DNA of 64,000 bases from Natronosalvus vescus (GCF_023973145.1 NZ_CP099546.1:1364001-1428000); one strand, 5' to 3'; shown: positions 26,622 to 35,331, counted from the stretch's first letter. The notes: generated from the sequence alone by a model not told the origin. A program made the numbers and translations.

Positions 26622-27548
26622 TTAGAGCCCCTTGTTTTGAACCGTATCCGTGTCACGCGGATCGAGGACGTCCCTGAGTCCGTCACCGAGCAAGTTGAAC
26701 CCGAGAACGGCGAGCATGATCGCCATCCCCGGGAAGTTCACGACCCACCAGGCGTCCTGGAGGTAGTTTCGCCCCTCGGAGATCATCGTTCCCCACTCGG
26801 GGGTCGGCGGCTGGGCACCGAGCCCGAGGAACGACAGCCCGGCCGTTCCGAGGATCACGCCGGCCATATCGATGGTGGCGAGGACGACCACTGGTCCGAT
26901 GACGTTCGGGAGGATGTGTCGCCCGACGATTCTGACCCGACTGACGCCCATCAACTGACTGGCTTTGATGTACTCCTGTTCTTTGACCGAGAGGACGCTC
27001 CCGCGTATCACGCGAGCGTACCGCGTCCAGCCGACGACGGCCAGTGCGATCATGATGTTCGTCAGACTGGGGCCGAGGATGCCAGCGATCACGAGGGCGA
27101 GCAATAGCCCCGGAAACGCCAGCAGGATGTCGACAAATCGCATCAACACCTCATCCACATAGCCTCCGGCGTATCCGGCGGTGACGCCAACTACCGTGCC
27201 GATTGCGAGCGAAATTGCGACGACGATAACGCCGATCCGAAGTGAAATCTGCGCTCCGTATACCAGTCTCGTGAGGATGTCACGGCCCAGTTGGTCAGTT
27301 CCCATCGGATGTTCGAGCGACGGCGATTCAAGCCGGTTCTCCAGGTTTTGCTCGGTTGGATCGTACGGCGTCAGAAACGGTGCGAAGAGTGCACTGCCGA
27401 TGATCGCGAGTACGATGACCAGTCCGATGACGTTTAGCGTGTTCGATCGGAACTGCCGGGCCTTACGGGAGTGATACAGCGACCGCAGCCGTGTACGTCT
27501 GGTCGACGTCGACGCGGAGGCGACCGTGGTATCGTCAGCGTCAGTCAT
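26622..27548 (-). CDS. Peptide/nickel ABC transporter permease (DppC/NikC type)
   Basis: 308 residues. A cytoplasmic N-terminus is followed by one helix (VIGLVIVLAIIGSALFAPF) and the family-specific TDQLGRDILTRLVYGAQISLRIG. Four more helices follow. The coupling EAA loop is EYIKASQLMGVSRVRIVGRHILPNV. WGTMISEGRNYL and a C-terminal NLLGDGLRDVLDPR complete the DppC pattern. The ATG overlaps the stop of the other permease (ATGA). Confidence 0.9.
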   Translation of the reverse strand: MTDADDTTVASASTSTRRTRLRSLYHSRKARQFRSNTLNVIGLVIVLAIIGSALFAPFLTPYDPTEQNLENRLESPSLEHPMGTDQLGRDILTRLVYGAQISLRIGVIVVAISLAIGTVVGVTAGYAGGYVDEVLMRFVDILLAFPGLLLALVIAGILGPSLTNIMIALAVVGWTRYARVIRGSVLSVKEQEYIKASQLMGVSRVRIVGRHILPNVIGPVVVLATIDMAGVILGTAGLSFLGLGAQPPTPEWGTMISEGRNYLQDAWWVVNFPGMAIMLAVLGFNLLGDGLRDVLDPRDTDTVQNKGL

Positions 27549-28492
27549 TTTGGGGCACCTTCAAACGAGATTCGGGGGTCGACGTAGCGATAGGCGACGT
27601 CGACGAGGAAGTTCGTGACGACGAACAGTACGGCGATCACGAGCACGAGACCCTGAACGATCGGATAATCCCGGGCGAAGATGGAATCGATGAGTAACCG
27701 ACCGAGTCCAGGACGTTGAAACACGATTTCGATGATGACGGCCCCGTTCAGCAGGTAGCCAAACTGGAGGCCGACGATCGTGATCACCGGGATTAGCGCG
27801 TTTCGAAGCGCGTGTTTGTAGACGACGATTCGTTCGCGAAGCCCCTTCGAACGAGCCGTTCTGATGTACTCTTCGTCCAGTACCTCGAGCATCGACGAGC
27901 GGAGGAGGCGGGTGATGATCGCCGCCATGCCGGTTCCGAGGGTGATCGCCGGAAGGACGAGTTGGTCGATCGTTCCGTATCCGGAGGTCGGGAGGACGCT
28001 CAGATAAATTGCGAAGACGAGCATGAGCAGGTACCCGAGCCAGAAGTTGGGCATCGACAATCCCAGCAGGGCAGCCAACTGGCTGCCGTAATCGAGGCGA
28101 CCGCCTTTGTGGACGGCGCTAATGACGCCGGTGGGAACGGCGATGAGGAGTGCAACGGCCATCCCGGCGAGTGCCAGTTCGAACGTCGGCCAGAGGTTGT
28201 CGATGATCAACTGCGTGACGGAGGAGTCACTGTGGTACGATTGCCCCAGGTCACCCTGGAGGATGCTCGTCACCCAGTCGACGTACTGAACGGGGATGGG
28301 GTCGTTTAACCCCTGGTCTGACCGAAACTGCTGGATCGCTTCGGCCGAGGGCGTTTGTCCCCCCATCTGTTGTCGGAGAATCGTCTCGGCTGGATCTCCT
28401 GGCGTGAAAAATACGAGGAGAAACGTCAGTACAGACACGCCGAAGAGAACGAAAACCGCCGAGACGGATCGTTGAAGTACGAATTTCCACAT
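27545..28492 (-). CDS. Peptide/nickel ABC transporter permease (DppB/NikB type)
   Basis: 315 residues, six helices. It begins MWKFVLQRSVSAVFVLFGVSVLTFLLVFFTPGDP-like, as DppB/NikB do. The periplasmic-side region has DQGLNDPIPVQYVDWV. The EAA loop is EYIRTARSKGLRERIVVYKHALRNALIPV and the end is FLVDVAYRYVDPRI. It forms the translocation path together with the second permease. The binding-protein gene lies 18 bases upstream in the same operon. Confidence 0.9.
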   Translation of the reverse strand: MWKFVLQRSVSAVFVLFGVSVLTFLLVFFTPGDPAETILRQQMGGQTPSAEAIQQFRSDQGLNDPIPVQYVDWVTSILQGDLGQSYHSDSSVTQLIIDNLWPTFELALAGMAVALLIAVPTGVISAVHKGGRLDYGSQLAALLGLSMPNFWLGYLLMLVFAIYLSVLPTSGYGTIDQLVLPAITLGTGMAAIITRLLRSSMLEVLDEEYIRTARSKGLRERIVVYKHALRNALIPVITIVGLQFGYLLNGAVIIEIVFQRPGLGRLLIDSIFARDYPIVQGLVLVIAVLFVVTNFLVDVAYRYVDPRISFEGAPK

Positions 28493-28510
28493 CGTAGATA
28501 GTGTGTCGCG

Positions 28511-30124
28511 TTATTCCCAGTGCTCGAGATCAGTCCAGCGAGAGAACTGCGGGACGGCACCGAGGTTTGCGCCATCGATATTCTCGTGGGCTGCAGCGAT
28601 GAACTCGCTGTAGTAGAGTGGAATCGTGACGGCCTCGTCGGCGATGTGTTGTTGTGCTTCCTTGTAGGCGGCTGCCTTTTCGTCCTCGTCGCCAGTCTGG
28701 AAGCCCTGTTCGATGAGGTCGTCGACCTCGCCACCCAGGTTGTGGAGCCCGGTTCCTTCCTCTTCGTACAGCCGCTGATTGACGTCGCCTTCGGAGTGGA
28801 ACCCCTCGTAGATGATGTAGTCAGCGTCACCGCTGTTCGATCCGCTCTCTTTGAGGATCAGGTGTGCCTCTCCGTCGCGCTCGGCCTCGGAGTAGGCCGC
28901 CCGCTCGAGCACCTGAATGTCCGAGTTGACGCCGATTCCGTCGAGTGAGCCCTGGATGACCTGCGCCATCTCACGGCCGTCGACGAGGTCGTTTGCCACG
29001 AGGATTTCGAGGGTTTCGCCGTCGTAGCCCGACTCGGAGACGAGTTCGGCTCCGAGATCGTCGTCCTTTTCGTAGTCGGTAATTTCGTCGTGAGCAGACC
29101 AGTAGATGATCGGGGAAATCGGTCCGCGACCGGGATCGCCGACCCCTTCGAGAATCGTGTCGACGATGGTCTCCTGGGAAATGGCGTGATTCAACGCCTG
29201 GCGGAGCGCCACGTCGTCGGTCGGTGATTTGTGTATGTTGATACCGACGTAACCTGCCCCGGGTCGACTCTGTCGATCGAGATACAACGAGTCGTCGGAC
29301 TCGATCGAAGCAATACGGCTCCGTGGCGGGGCGAGTGCTACGTCAATTTCGCGGTTTTCAAGGGAGAGCGTTCGCGTGTTGGGATCCTCGATCACCCGGA
29401 ACGTGAGTTCCTCGAGGATCGGTTCGTCGTTCCAGTAGTCTTCGAACGCGCTCGTCCGTACCTCCTGATGTTGTTCGATCTCCTCGACCTGGAACGGGCC
29501 GGTTCCGATCACTCTGTCTTCGGTGTGATCCCGGTCGGGGTGCTGGATCGCGACCATATTGTGCGCAATCGTTCCTGGGAACGTGGGGAACGGATCGGTC
29601 GTGGTGAACTCGACCAGGTGCGTATCGAGCGCCTCGATGTTGCCCGATTCGAGATGTAACCAACCCGGTGCCCAGACGTACTCGTCGAGGATGTTTTCGA
29701 ACGAGAACACGACCTCGTCTGCAGTGACTTCCTCACCGTTGTGAAATTGTACCCCCTCTCGAAGCGAGAACTCCCAGGTTCGCTCCCCGGTCTGTTCCCA
29801 TTCGGTGGCCAGCCACGGGACGAGTTCCATCTCGTTCGAAACCCACACGAGTGGCTCGAGAATGTTCGTCCAGTACGGCGTCACGCCACCGTAATGGTTC
29901 CAGTCGTCTCGAGTCGGATCGTCGTTGATGGCGATGGTGGCGTGGGGGACTCGATTCTGGTCGCTCCGATCCCGGTCTTCCTGATCGTCGCCCCCGTTAC
30001 CATCTCCGTTGTCGCTTTCGCTCGAGTCGTCACCACCCAGACAACCAGCTACGCCGACTACCCCAGCAGCTCCAACTGTCTTCAGAACGGTTCGCCTTGT
30101 TTTGTCGCTTGTGTCGTATGTCAT
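28511..30124 (-). CDS. Peptide/nickel ABC transporter solute-binding lipoprotein
   Basis: 537 residues. A Tat-type signal (TRRTVLKTVGAAGVVG) ends in a lipobox with Cys28 (VAGCLG), so the protein is lipid-anchored outside the cell. An Asp/Gly/Asn-rich linker leads to the SBP_bac_5 domain: ILEPLVWVSNEMELVPWLATEW, VQFHNGEEVTADEVVFSFENI, IGTGPFQVEEI, ALRQALNHAISQETIV and near the end IPLYYSEF. Family members bind peptides, nickel-chelates or other solutes. The neighbouring NikR-type and TRASH-domain regulators make a metal-complex substrate plausible, but this is an inference from context. It is the first gene of the six-gene operon. Confidence 0.85.
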   Translation of the reverse strand: MTYDTSDKTRRTVLKTVGAAGVVGVAGCLGGDDSSESDNGDGNGGDDQEDRDRSDQNRVPHATIAINDDPTRDDWNHYGGVTPYWTNILEPLVWVSNEMELVPWLATEWEQTGERTWEFSLREGVQFHNGEEVTADEVVFSFENILDEYVWAPGWLHLESGNIEALDTHLVEFTTTDPFPTFPGTIAHNMVAIQHPDRDHTEDRVIGTGPFQVEEIEQHQEVRTSAFEDYWNDEPILEELTFRVIEDPNTRTLSLENREIDVALAPPRSRIASIESDDSLYLDRQSRPGAGYVGINIHKSPTDDVALRQALNHAISQETIVDTILEGVGDPGRGPISPIIYWSAHDEITDYEKDDDLGAELVSESGYDGETLEILVANDLVDGREMAQVIQGSLDGIGVNSDIQVLERAAYSEAERDGEAHLILKESGSNSGDADYIIYEGFHSEGDVNQRLYEEEGTGLHNLGGEVDDLIEQGFQTGDEDEKAAAYKEAQQHIADEAVTIPLYYSEFIAAAHENIDGANLGAVPQFSRWTDLEHWE

Positions 30125-30540
30125 CTATTAACACTCTCGCGTTCGATATCGATACCACCTCTCTATAGCGGGTGTAAATAAAGGTTATAGCTCCGCAAGG
30201 CGTGTTATTTATATACTATCGGGATTCACGCCACCATGAACTTTAATATTGCATCTATATTTACTGGAATAATTAGCAAACTATTGAATATCTTGATATT
30301 GCTTTGTATAGATAGGCGAATTGGCGACTTTGGAAAATATTCATTTGTTAAACATGTGAATTGAATGGTATGGTGACCACGAACATCGTCTGGGAATAGC
30401 GTGTGCGTAATGTATACATTCCCAAGTCTGAAACCACTACAACTTCAGAACTGTGCGTATGGTGGCAGTGATACTTTGGTATGATAGGAATTGAGCGCCG
30501 CCAAGCAAAAATATATGATGGTCGATTCGAAACGTCCAGT
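30125..30540. promoter_or_regulatory. AT-rich divergent control region between ABC operon and TRASH regulator
   Basis: These 416 bases hold no gene and are unusually AT-rich. On the minus side, CTTTATTTAC near 30176 is a candidate TATA box for the operon. AATGTATACATT (30409-30420) is a perfect 12-base palindrome, nested in a wider pair TGGGAAT (30391-30397) and ATTCCCA (30418-30424). These are candidate operators for the divergent regulator. Confidence 0.55.
30507..30517 (+). promoter_or_regulatory. TATA box of the Lrp/TRASH regulator gene
   Basis: AAAAATATATG lies about 27 bases before ATG 30541, which fits a leaderless transcript and favours this ATG over the in-frame one at 30481. Confidence 0.55.
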
Positions 30541-31137
30541 ATGCAACGGTTTGACGAAACTGATCTCGAAATTCTTCGACTGCTCGCCGAAGACGGCCGT
30601 CGGCCGTTCAACGAGGTTGCGAGCGCTATCGACCTTTCAGCACCCGCCGTTTCAGATCGCGTCAGTAAACTCGAGGAACAGGGCATTATTCGCCAGTTTA
30701 CGATCGATATCGATCGATCACAGCTTCGTCGAAGCCTTCCAATTCTCGTCGATGTTACGGTTCGTCCACAGTGTTTCGATATCGTGAAACGACAACTCCT
30801 GTCGATTCCGGAGGTAGAGCACGTCTATGCGACGGTGAGTTCGGATCTCGTCTTTTACGCAAACGTTCCCGAAACGAACCCTCGCGAGTGGATCGTGAGC
30901 CAACTCGATCAGTCGATGATCAGCGAGTACGACGTCAAACTGCTCGCTGAAACCGATCGTTCCTTTACGTTGAGTGGAACCGAATTCGCCCTCTCCTGTG
31001 CTGAGTGTGGCAACACCGTCACCAGCGAAGGGGTGGTAACTCGGATCAACGGCGAACTCAAACAGTTCTGCTGTACCTCCTGTGAGACGCAGTTTACCGA
31101 GCGTCACGGACGAATTCAGGGCCAATCTAACCACTAA
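30541..31137 (+). CDS. Lrp/AsnC-type regulator with C-terminal TRASH-like metal-binding domain
   Basis: 198 residues. The winged helix is at residues 1-60 (ETDLEILRLLAEDGRRPFNEVA, SAPAVSDRVSKLEEQGII). An Lrp-like ligand domain follows to about residue 140. The last 50 residues are a Cys-rich TRASH/YHS-like module: Cys153 and Cys156 in CAECGN, then Cys177, Cys178 and Cys181 in FCCTSCETQF. Haloarchaeal Lrp-TRASH proteins are linked to copper response in Halobacterium. Here the partner gene set is a divergent peptide/nickel-type importer, so it probably controls that operon by sensing a metal. That target is inferred. Confidence 0.82.
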   Translation: MQRFDETDLEILRLLAEDGRRPFNEVASAIDLSAPAVSDRVSKLEEQGIIRQFTIDIDRSQLRRSLPILVDVTVRPQCFDIVKRQLLSIPEVEHVYATVSSDLVFYANVPETNPREWIVSQLDQSMISEYDVKLLAETDRSFTLSGTEFALSCAECGNTVTSEGVVTRINGELKQFCCTSCETQFTERHGRIQGQSNH

Positions 31138-31224
31138 GTATCGCGTTCGACGGAACGGTATTACGAAGGTGGCTGTTTCGTCATAACAACATTCATACTA
31201 ACTTGCCGATTTCGGATAATCAGC

Positions 31225-32466
31225 ATGGACTTCAAAGTGGATTTGCCAACTTCACCTATTATTCTAAAGTACTATCTGTACAAATCCACCAAAGCCGTCG
31301 AGTTTTATCGCCCCATCATGTACCTGTATTTTCTCTCGCAGGGACTCACGTTCACCCAGGTTGTGTTGCTCGAGGTGGCGTACAATTTGACGACGCTCCT
31401 CGGAGAAGTTCCGACCGGGTACGTCAGCGATCGGTTTGGCCGACGCCCATCCCTGCTCATCGGATCGGTCTTGATTACGCTGACGCTCATCGGGATCGGT
31501 TTCGCCAGCTCCTTTCTCGGGTTGCTCGTGCTGTTCGTTTGCTGGTCGATGGGGTACAATTTTCGGTCGGGGAGTGAGGATGCCTGGTTGTACGACAGCC
31601 TTACCGATAACGGGTGGAGCGATCGATTTGCCCACGTTCGTGGACGCGGCGAAGCACTCGCACTCGTTATCGGTGCTGGTGCGTCCGTCGTCGGTGGGTA
31701 TGTGGCCGGATTCAATCTCGCATACCCCTTCTTCCTCGCGGCTGGGGTCATGGCAGTCGGTGTCGGCGTCGTGCTGACGATGCCCGAACCGACCAGTTAT
31801 CAGTCGGCGAATACGGATCGGCTGCAGTTTCGTGAGTCGGTCGACGTGATCAGACGAACCATCGGAATTCGACGAATCAGGGCGTTCGTGTTGTACTACT
31901 TCGTGTTGTTCGCGGCCGTTCTCTACATCACGTCGATTTTCCTGCAACCCGTGTTCGAGACGGCGGTGCTCGAGCTCGGCACCCCAGAAGGAACCGTCGA
32001 ACCGCTGTTGGGCTGGTTCTATGCGGTAATTAGCCTCTTTGCGGCCGCGTTGAGTTACCACACGGGCCGGATTTACGAGACGATCGGCATCAAAGGGTGG
32101 TTCCTGGCGGTTCCATTTATCGTCGGTGTCGGGTTGACGAGCATCTGGTTCCTTCCGGTACTTGCGATTCCGGTATTGCTCGTCTCACGCAGCGTCGTGG
32201 AGACCTCGCGGTCGCTCGCGATCCAGCACATTAACTCCCACGTCGGGACGGTCGGACGGGCATCCGTGCTCAGTGCCATGGCGATGGTGAGCTCGGTGAC
32301 GGTGATCCCGTTCCAACTCGGAAGCGGTGTCATCTCGGACGTGGCCTCCCCGCTTCTCGCGCTTTCGCTCGCCGGCATCGCCTGTATCGCCGGTTCTGCC
32401 CTCCTGCTTGCTGTGAGTTCACCGCTCCAGAGCGCCGAAACGACCGTCAAAGCGGCGTCGGACTGA
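31225..32466 (+). CDS. Major facilitator superfamily transporter
   Basis: 413 residues with 12 predicted helices. The loop 2-3 motif is GEVPTGYVSDRFGRRPSLLIGS, the A-motif of the superfamily. RSGSEDAWLYDSL follows, a feature shared by a group of small-molecule exporters of unknown substrate. The second half is set off by a soluble loop (TDRLQFRESVDVIRRTIGIRRIR). It starts 87 bases after the TRASH regulator on the same strand and ends about 100 bases from the convergent NikR-type gene, so a link to metal or metallophore transport is possible but unproven. Confidence 0.85.
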   Translation: MDFKVDLPTSPIILKYYLYKSTKAVEFYRPIMYLYFLSQGLTFTQVVLLEVAYNLTTLLGEVPTGYVSDRFGRRPSLLIGSVLITLTLIGIGFASSFLGLLVLFVCWSMGYNFRSGSEDAWLYDSLTDNGWSDRFAHVRGRGEALALVIGAGASVVGGYVAGFNLAYPFFLAAGVMAVGVGVVLTMPEPTSYQSANTDRLQFRESVDVIRRTIGIRRIRAFVLYYFVLFAAVLYITSIFLQPVFETAVLELGTPEGTVEPLLGWFYAVISLFAAALSYHTGRIYETIGIKGWFLAVPFIVGVGLTSIWFLPVLAIPVLLVSRSVVETSRSLAIQHINSHVGTVGRASVLSAMAMVSSVTVIPFQLGSGVISDVASPLLALSLAGIACIAGSALLLAVSSPLQSAETTVKAASD

Positions 32467-32570
32467 GCGCCGACAGGTGACCCACCATTGCGATAGGTAT
32501 TCGGTTTTCTCACCTGGTTCAGTCCGTTATCGGGTGACAGAAGCAGATACGTGTATTGCCAGTCGGTCTG

Positions 32571-33005
32571 TCAGTGATCGTGAGCCGATTCGTGATCGGC
32601 GATCGACTGTCCGCTATCGGTTCCATCGACGATCATCAACTTCACCCGATTGACCGCGTCGAAATCCCGGAGCCGATACACGAGTTCGCGTATCCCATCC
32701 GGATCGCCCGTGCAGTGGACGGTTTCGAGACACCAGTTTCCGTGGTGGACGTGACTCGAGGAGTTGACGAGATGTTCGTACGCGTGCTGGATTTCGTGAA
32801 TATCCTGTACGACGGCGTCGTAACTGTAGTCGAAGACGATGACTGCGGCGACGGTACCGGCCATCTCGTCGAGATCCTGATGGGATTCGATGTACTCCTG
32901 CATAGCTTCTCGGACGGCACGGGAACGGGAGCTAATGCCCTGTGATTGCCACACCGCGTCGAACGCGTCCAGGGTCTCATCGGGGACGTTCAAACTCGTT
33001 CGCAT
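32571..33005 (-). CDS. nikR: NikR-type (CopG family) metal-responsive regulator
   Basis: 144 residues. The ribbon-helix-helix at 1-42 (MRTSLNVPDETLDAFDAVW, SSRSRAVREAMQEYI) is followed by the ACT-like domain (GTVAAVIVFDYSYDAVVQDI). Ligand candidates are His74 and His77 (IQHAYEH), His85, His87 and His88 (SSHVHHG) and Cys92 (NWCLE). In E. coli NikR the nickel ligands are His76, His87, His89 and Cys95. Here the HxH to Cys spacing is one residue shorter. A His-rich tail (HESAHDH) closes the protein. It probably represses nickel uptake genes; the ABC operon 2.4 kb away is the best target. ATG 33005 fits the RHH start. Confidence 0.82.
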   Translation of the reverse strand: MRTSLNVPDETLDAFDAVWQSQGISSRSRAVREAMQEYIESHQDLDEMAGTVAAVIVFDYSYDAVVQDIHEIQHAYEHLVNSSSHVHHGNWCLETVHCTGDPDGIRELVYRLRDFDAVNRVKLMIVDGTDSGQSIADHESAHDH

Positions 33006-33220
33006 GTCCCGTGAGAGTTCGGCCGTTCCCAAAAGCGTGACTGTCCCGAATTGGTTTTTCGTTGTAGAAGGCACGTCGCCATGTTCAGGAAGCCACTCTC
33101 GAGAGGGCCATCTCCCTCGAATCGACGAATGCGGATCGGCGATCGGATCCGAGGAACGCACCGCTGGAGATCCATGGGTTGGGGTAACACTATTCAAGGA
33201 GGCCAGCGTACTCCCTGTTC

Positions 33221-33952
33221 ATGCGGTTTGTCATCATCGGTGCCGGTCGAGTCGGGCTCCGAACCGCGCGCGTTCTCCGCGAGGAGGGACACCACGTGAC
33301 CCTCATCGAGCGCGACGAGACGGCGGTTCGTCGCGCTCACACCCAGGAGTTCGAGGTCGTTCAGGGCGACGGTTCCCGCGAAGCGTTACTCGAGCAAGCA
33401 GGCATTCAAAAGGCGGACGCACTCGGTGCGCTGACGAGCGACCTCAACGCCAACTTCGCGGCCTGTATGATCGGGAAACACTACGGCTGTCGGACGATCA
33501 TGCGGATCGACGAGGACTATCGCGAAGAGATCTACCGGAAGTACGCCGACGAGGTCGACGACGTGATCTACCCCGAACGACTCGGTGCGATGGGCGCGAA
33601 AAACGCCTTGCTCGGCGGGACGATCCGGGCCATCGCGGACATCGCTCAGCACCTCCAGGTCGTCGAACTGACGATCACCGACGAGGCCCCCGTTCGCGGC
33701 TACACGATCAGCGAACTCGAGTTGCCGGCCGACGCGACGGTGTTGGCGTTTGGCAAACAGGACGCACCACTCGCTATTCCGACGGCCGATGAGTCACTCG
33801 AGACCGGCGATCGGCTCGTTGTACTCGCCGATTTCGACGTGTTGAGCGACATCAGACAGATCCTCGTCGGGGAGCAAGACACTCAGGGGAACTCGTCGAG
33901 GTCGTCTGCAGGGACGGCCTCGAGAGCGGAACACGGATCAGGAGGAATGTAA
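33221..33952 (+). CDS. trkA: TrkA family potassium regulatory protein
   Basis: 243 residues. The N-terminal Rossmann RCK_N domain opens MRFVIIGAGRVGLRTARVL with full GxGxxG, then Glu/Asp at the end of strand 2 (LIERDE). An RCK_C domain follows (TITDEAPVRGYTISELELPADATVLAF, LVVLADFDVLSDI). A short Gly/Ser tail ends the protein. TrkA-type proteins gate TrkH-like K+ importers on binding NAD(H) or ATP. No trkH is nearby. The RAM-domain gene starts 1 base after the stop. Confidence 0.88.
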   Translation: MRFVIIGAGRVGLRTARVLREEGHHVTLIERDETAVRRAHTQEFEVVQGDGSREALLEQAGIQKADALGALTSDLNANFAACMIGKHYGCRTIMRIDEDYREEIYRKYADEVDDVIYPERLGAMGAKNALLGGTIRAIADIAQHLQVVELTITDEAPVRGYTISELELPADATVLAFGKQDAPLAIPTADESLETGDRLVVLADFDVLSDIRQILVGEQDTQGNSSRSSAGTASRAEHGSGGM

Positions 33953-33953
33953 C

Positions 33954-34184
33954 ATGGTAACTGCATTTGTGATGATCAAAGCGAACACCGGCGAGGCGGA
34001 TCGACTGCGAGACACGATCGAGGGAATCGAGGGCGTCGAATCGGCGCACATCGTCGCCGGTGACGTCGACATCATCGCGAAGGCACGCGTCGATACACCA
34101 GCGGCGGTCAAGGAGATCGCGGCGACGCGCATTCAGGGCGTTCGGGGCGTCGAGGATACCCAGACGTACATCGCGATGGATTGA
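33954..34184 (+). CDS. Stand-alone Lrp/AsnC ligand-binding (RAM) domain protein
   Basis: 76 residues: the Lrp effector domain without a DNA-binding part (VTAFVMIKANTGEADRLRDTI, VESAHIVAGDVDIIAKARV, IQGVRGVEDTQTYIAMD). Such RAM proteins form rings that bind amino acids and may modulate partners. It sits 1 base after trkA, an arrangement known from other haloarchaea, so it probably acts with TrkA in K+ transport control. Confidence 0.85.
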   Translation: MVTAFVMIKANTGEADRLRDTIEGIEGVESAHIVAGDVDIIAKARVDTPAAVKEIAATRIQGVRGVEDTQTYIAMD

Positions 34185-34208
34185 TCTGATATTTCGACTG
34201 CGAACCAA

Positions 34209-35255
34209 TCAGTGCTCGAGTTCCTGCACGTCTCGCTCCTCGAGGAACCCGTCGAGCCACTCGCGCTGCTCGAGTAGTCGCGGCGTCGCGTCGCTGTAGA
34301 CGGGGTCGAACACGTCCGCCGGATCGGGAGCAGGCGTCGATTCGGCGATCTCGACCGCCTCCTCGAGTTCGGCCTCGACGTCATCTCGAACGGACTCGAC
34401 GATGGAGTCGTCGAGGATCCCCTGCTCACGGAGATAGGCCTCGTACCGCTCGAGCGGGTCGGCAGTTCGCCACTCGGGGAGGTCGTCGCGCTCCTCGCGG
34501 TACCTGGAGGGATCGTCGCTCGTCGTGTGGGCCCCCTGTCGGTAGGTGAGGCTCTCGACGAGGATCGGCGTCCCTTCGCGTGCCTGCTCGAGTGCGCGGT
34601 GGGTGATCTCCCAGACGGCGAGCGGGTCGTTGCCGTCGACCTGGACGCCGTTGAAGCCGTAGGCCTCGGCCTTCTGGGCGATGGTCGCGCTGGCTGTCTG
34701 TTTCTCCCGGGGGAGCGAGATCGCCCAGTCGTTGTTCTCACAAAAGAAGACGACGGGGGCGTCGAAGACGCCGGCGAAGTTGAGTCCCTCGTGGAAGTCG
34801 CCTTCGCTCGTCGCGCCGTCGCCGAAGTAACAGAGGATAGCGTCGTCGTCGCGACGGTAGTTCGCCGCCATTCCAAGACCGGCCGCGTGGGGAATCTGGG
34901 TCGCGATCGGCACCGCCTGCGGGAAGACGTTCAGGTCGTGGTCGGAGGTGTACTCGGGGTGGCCCCGTCGGAATAGGAAGATGTCGCTCATCGGTACGCC
35001 GTGTGCGATCTGGAGGGCGTTCGAGCGGTACGTCGGGACGACCCAGTCGCTCTCGGAGAGAGCGTGGGCAGCCCCCACCTGGGACGCTTCCTGCCCCTTG
35101 TACGGTGGATAGCCGCTCATCCAGCCGCGGCGCTGGAGAGCCAGCGCCCGTTCGTCGAAGCGCCGCGTCCGTACCAGATCACGGTAACACGCCAGCGCGT
35201 CCGCCGTGGAAAACGGCGTCTCCTCGAGGTCGTAGGCCCCGATAATTCGTTTCAT
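34209..35255 (-). CDS. Thiamine-dependent 2-oxoacid dehydrogenase E1 alpha subunit, orphan
   Basis: 348 residues. The N-terminal part has RRGWMSGYPPYKGQEASQVGAAHAL. The TPP motif begins GDGATSEGDFHEGLNFAGVF and ends NNDWAIS. The regulatory loop region is YRQGAHTTSDDPSRYRE. This is E1 alpha of pyruvate or branched-chain 2-oxoacid dehydrogenase. Beta, E2 and E3 genes are absent on both sides, so it must pair with subunits coded elsewhere or act alone. Haloarchaeal genomes often hold several such dehydrogenase sets with unclear substrates. ATG 35255 matches the family start. Confidence 0.85.
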   Translation of the reverse strand: MKRIIGAYDLEETPFSTADALACYRDLVRTRRFDERALALQRRGWMSGYPPYKGQEASQVGAAHALSESDWVVPTYRSNALQIAHGVPMSDIFLFRRGHPEYTSDHDLNVFPQAVPIATQIPHAAGLGMAANYRRDDDAILCYFGDGATSEGDFHEGLNFAGVFDAPVVFFCENNDWAISLPREKQTASATIAQKAEAYGFNGVQVDGNDPLAVWEITHRALEQAREGTPILVESLTYRQGAHTTSDDPSRYREERDDLPEWRTADPLERYEAYLREQGILDDSIVESVRDDVEAELEEAVEIAESTPAPDPADVFDPVYSDATPRLLEQREWLDGFLEERDVQELEH

Positions 35256-35331
35256 GGGATGGGATCGAACGCAGCCGTAAAAGTGATTCTGGTTCCGATA
35301 CCGAAAAGAGCGTCGGGCCGCTATTCGAGGT

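Noticed and set aside
30481-30540. Upstream start of the Lrp-TRASH regulator at ATG 30481
   Set aside because: The extra 20 residues lie across the predicted TATA box and outside the conserved winged helix.
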